A stretch of DNA of 64,000 nt from the NCBI RefSeq assembly GCF_001050515.1, contig NZ_CAHS01000021.1, positions 1 to 64,000 of the forward strand, written 5' to 3'. Made by a program: the position numbers and the translations under genes. The DNA comes from Erwinia piriflorinigrans CFBP 5888. Its GTDB lineage: Bacteria; Pseudomonadota; Gammaproteobacteria; Enterobacterales; Enterobacteriaceae. Of this stretch, positions 63,322-64,000 are shown piece after piece (position 1 is the stretch's first letter; each line of letters begins with the position of its first letter). The notes under the pieces were generated by a model, which saw only the letters and a list, made by a program, of their open reading frames with translations, did no database searches and was not told the origin of the DNA.

Positions 63322-64000
63322 ATGCATCGGCTTTCATTCAGGACAGCGGCTCCTTTTCTCGCGGGTGCGCTTTTAAGAAGTGCGCTGCCGACAATGGCCG
63401 CCATGCCATCGGATGCCCCCGCTCTGGGGGGTGCGGCTATTGATGCCCGCGAACAGCTGCGCCAGCAGGAGTGAACGCGCGCCCTGCAACAGCAAAATGC
63501 CCCGCAGGCCGATGCGCGTCTTTACCCCCGCGAGATTGCGCTGCCCGATTACCCGACCGATGAACGCCCTTGCTTTACCATCGATCGGCTAATCCTGGTC
63601 GGGGCGCAGGCCGGGCGCTTTCAGTGGGCACTCGATGCTGCCGCCGATGCCAAAGGCCGCTGTCTGGGCGCTCGGGGCATCGTGCTTGCCATCAATAAGG
63701 TGCAAAATACCCTGCTGGTCAAGGGCTATACCACCACCAGAGTGATGGCGCAGGAGCAGGATCTGACCAAAGGCGTACTGACGCTGACGCTACAGCCTGG
63801 CCTCATTGGCAATAAAACCCAAAACCGCCTCGATACCGGCACCCTCGGCTGGAGCGACATCCACAACCAGGCGGATTACCGGGCCGAACACAGCGGCGTT
63901 GCGCTCAGCACCGGCGGGCCGGTAGGCAGGGAGCTGTTGACCAACATGGCTGGCAGCATGCTGTCGGGGGCCAACAACAGCGGTCATGTCTCGGGGACGA
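63322..64000 (+). pseudogene. Two-partner-secretion tpsB with nonsense codon, fused in frame to tpsA sequence
   Basis: The frame starts with a signal peptide (HRLSFRTAAPFLAGALLRSA) and reaches TGA at codon 51 (63472-63474), after AREQLRQQE. The same frame continues as the POTRA region of a ShlB/CdiB-type transporter: LPDYPTDERPCFTIDRLILV, GRFQWALDAAADAKGRCLGA and DLTKGVLTLTLQPGLIG. At about 63,810 it changes without frame loss to NKTQNRLDTGTLGWSDIHNQ and HSGVALSTGG, which belongs to the far end of FHA/CdiA-type exoproteins. A deletion has removed the barrel of tpsB and most of tpsA. The toxin tip, if any, lies beyond the window. Confidence 0.8.

Overview
The window looks like the chromosome of an Enterobacterales plant-associated bacterium close to Erwinia or Pantoea. 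Three things suggest this: the conserved block yjjG-rimI-holD-rsmC, the triple tRNA-Leu(CAG) cluster as at the E. coli leuVPQ locus, and an accessory region with phage tail genes, polymorphic-toxin relics and one protein resembling a type III effector. Genus is an inference; no search was run.

Positions 1-29,237 hold an almost complete type VI secretion system (T6SS), all on the minus strand and read from right to left: SH3 lipoprotein, tssJ, tssK, tssL, tssM, tagF, tssA, tssB, tssC, hcp, the amidase effector tae4 with two tai4 immunity genes, tagH (FHA), pppA, an exported protein of unknown role, tagJ, tssE, tssF, tssG, clpV, ppkA, four small membrane proteins in an alternating A-B-A-B array, and the start of vgrG, cut by the window edge. 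TssJLM form the membrane complex, TssAEFGK the baseplate, TssBC the sheath, Hcp the tube and VgrG the spike. ClpV recycles the sheath. PpkA, PppA, TagH and TagF look like the post-translational control circuit.

Positions 30,212-44,792 are mostly ordinary chromosome: yjjG, rimI, holD, rsmC, three tRNA-Leu genes with a strong promoter, a Fur-box-linked yjjZ-like gene, a diguanylate cyclase, a two-gene toxin-antitoxin-like module with a palindromic operator, an MFS permease, a DUF2946/PepSY pair, and a nucleoside-hydrolase, LacI and MHS-transporter cluster. The lacI gene is broken by a perfect 314-bp tandem duplication.

From tRNA-Ile2(CAU) at 44,975 rightwards the window is a mosaic island. It holds remnants of two P2-like prophages. 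The left one keeps only fragments of V, perhaps G, and FI, with a toxin/immunity cassette between the last two. The right one keeps I, a tail fibre, FI, FII, E/E', T, U, D and ogr. Between and around them are a truncated Fic gene, IS3 and IS630 debris, an NleD/M91-like zinc protease, a dead GH25 muramidase next to an exported protein, a protein built of 37-residue repeats, and at the right edge a two-partner-secretion tpsB gene with a nonsense codon that is fused in frame to a piece of its hemagglutinin partner. No phage integrase, head gene or replication gene is visible.
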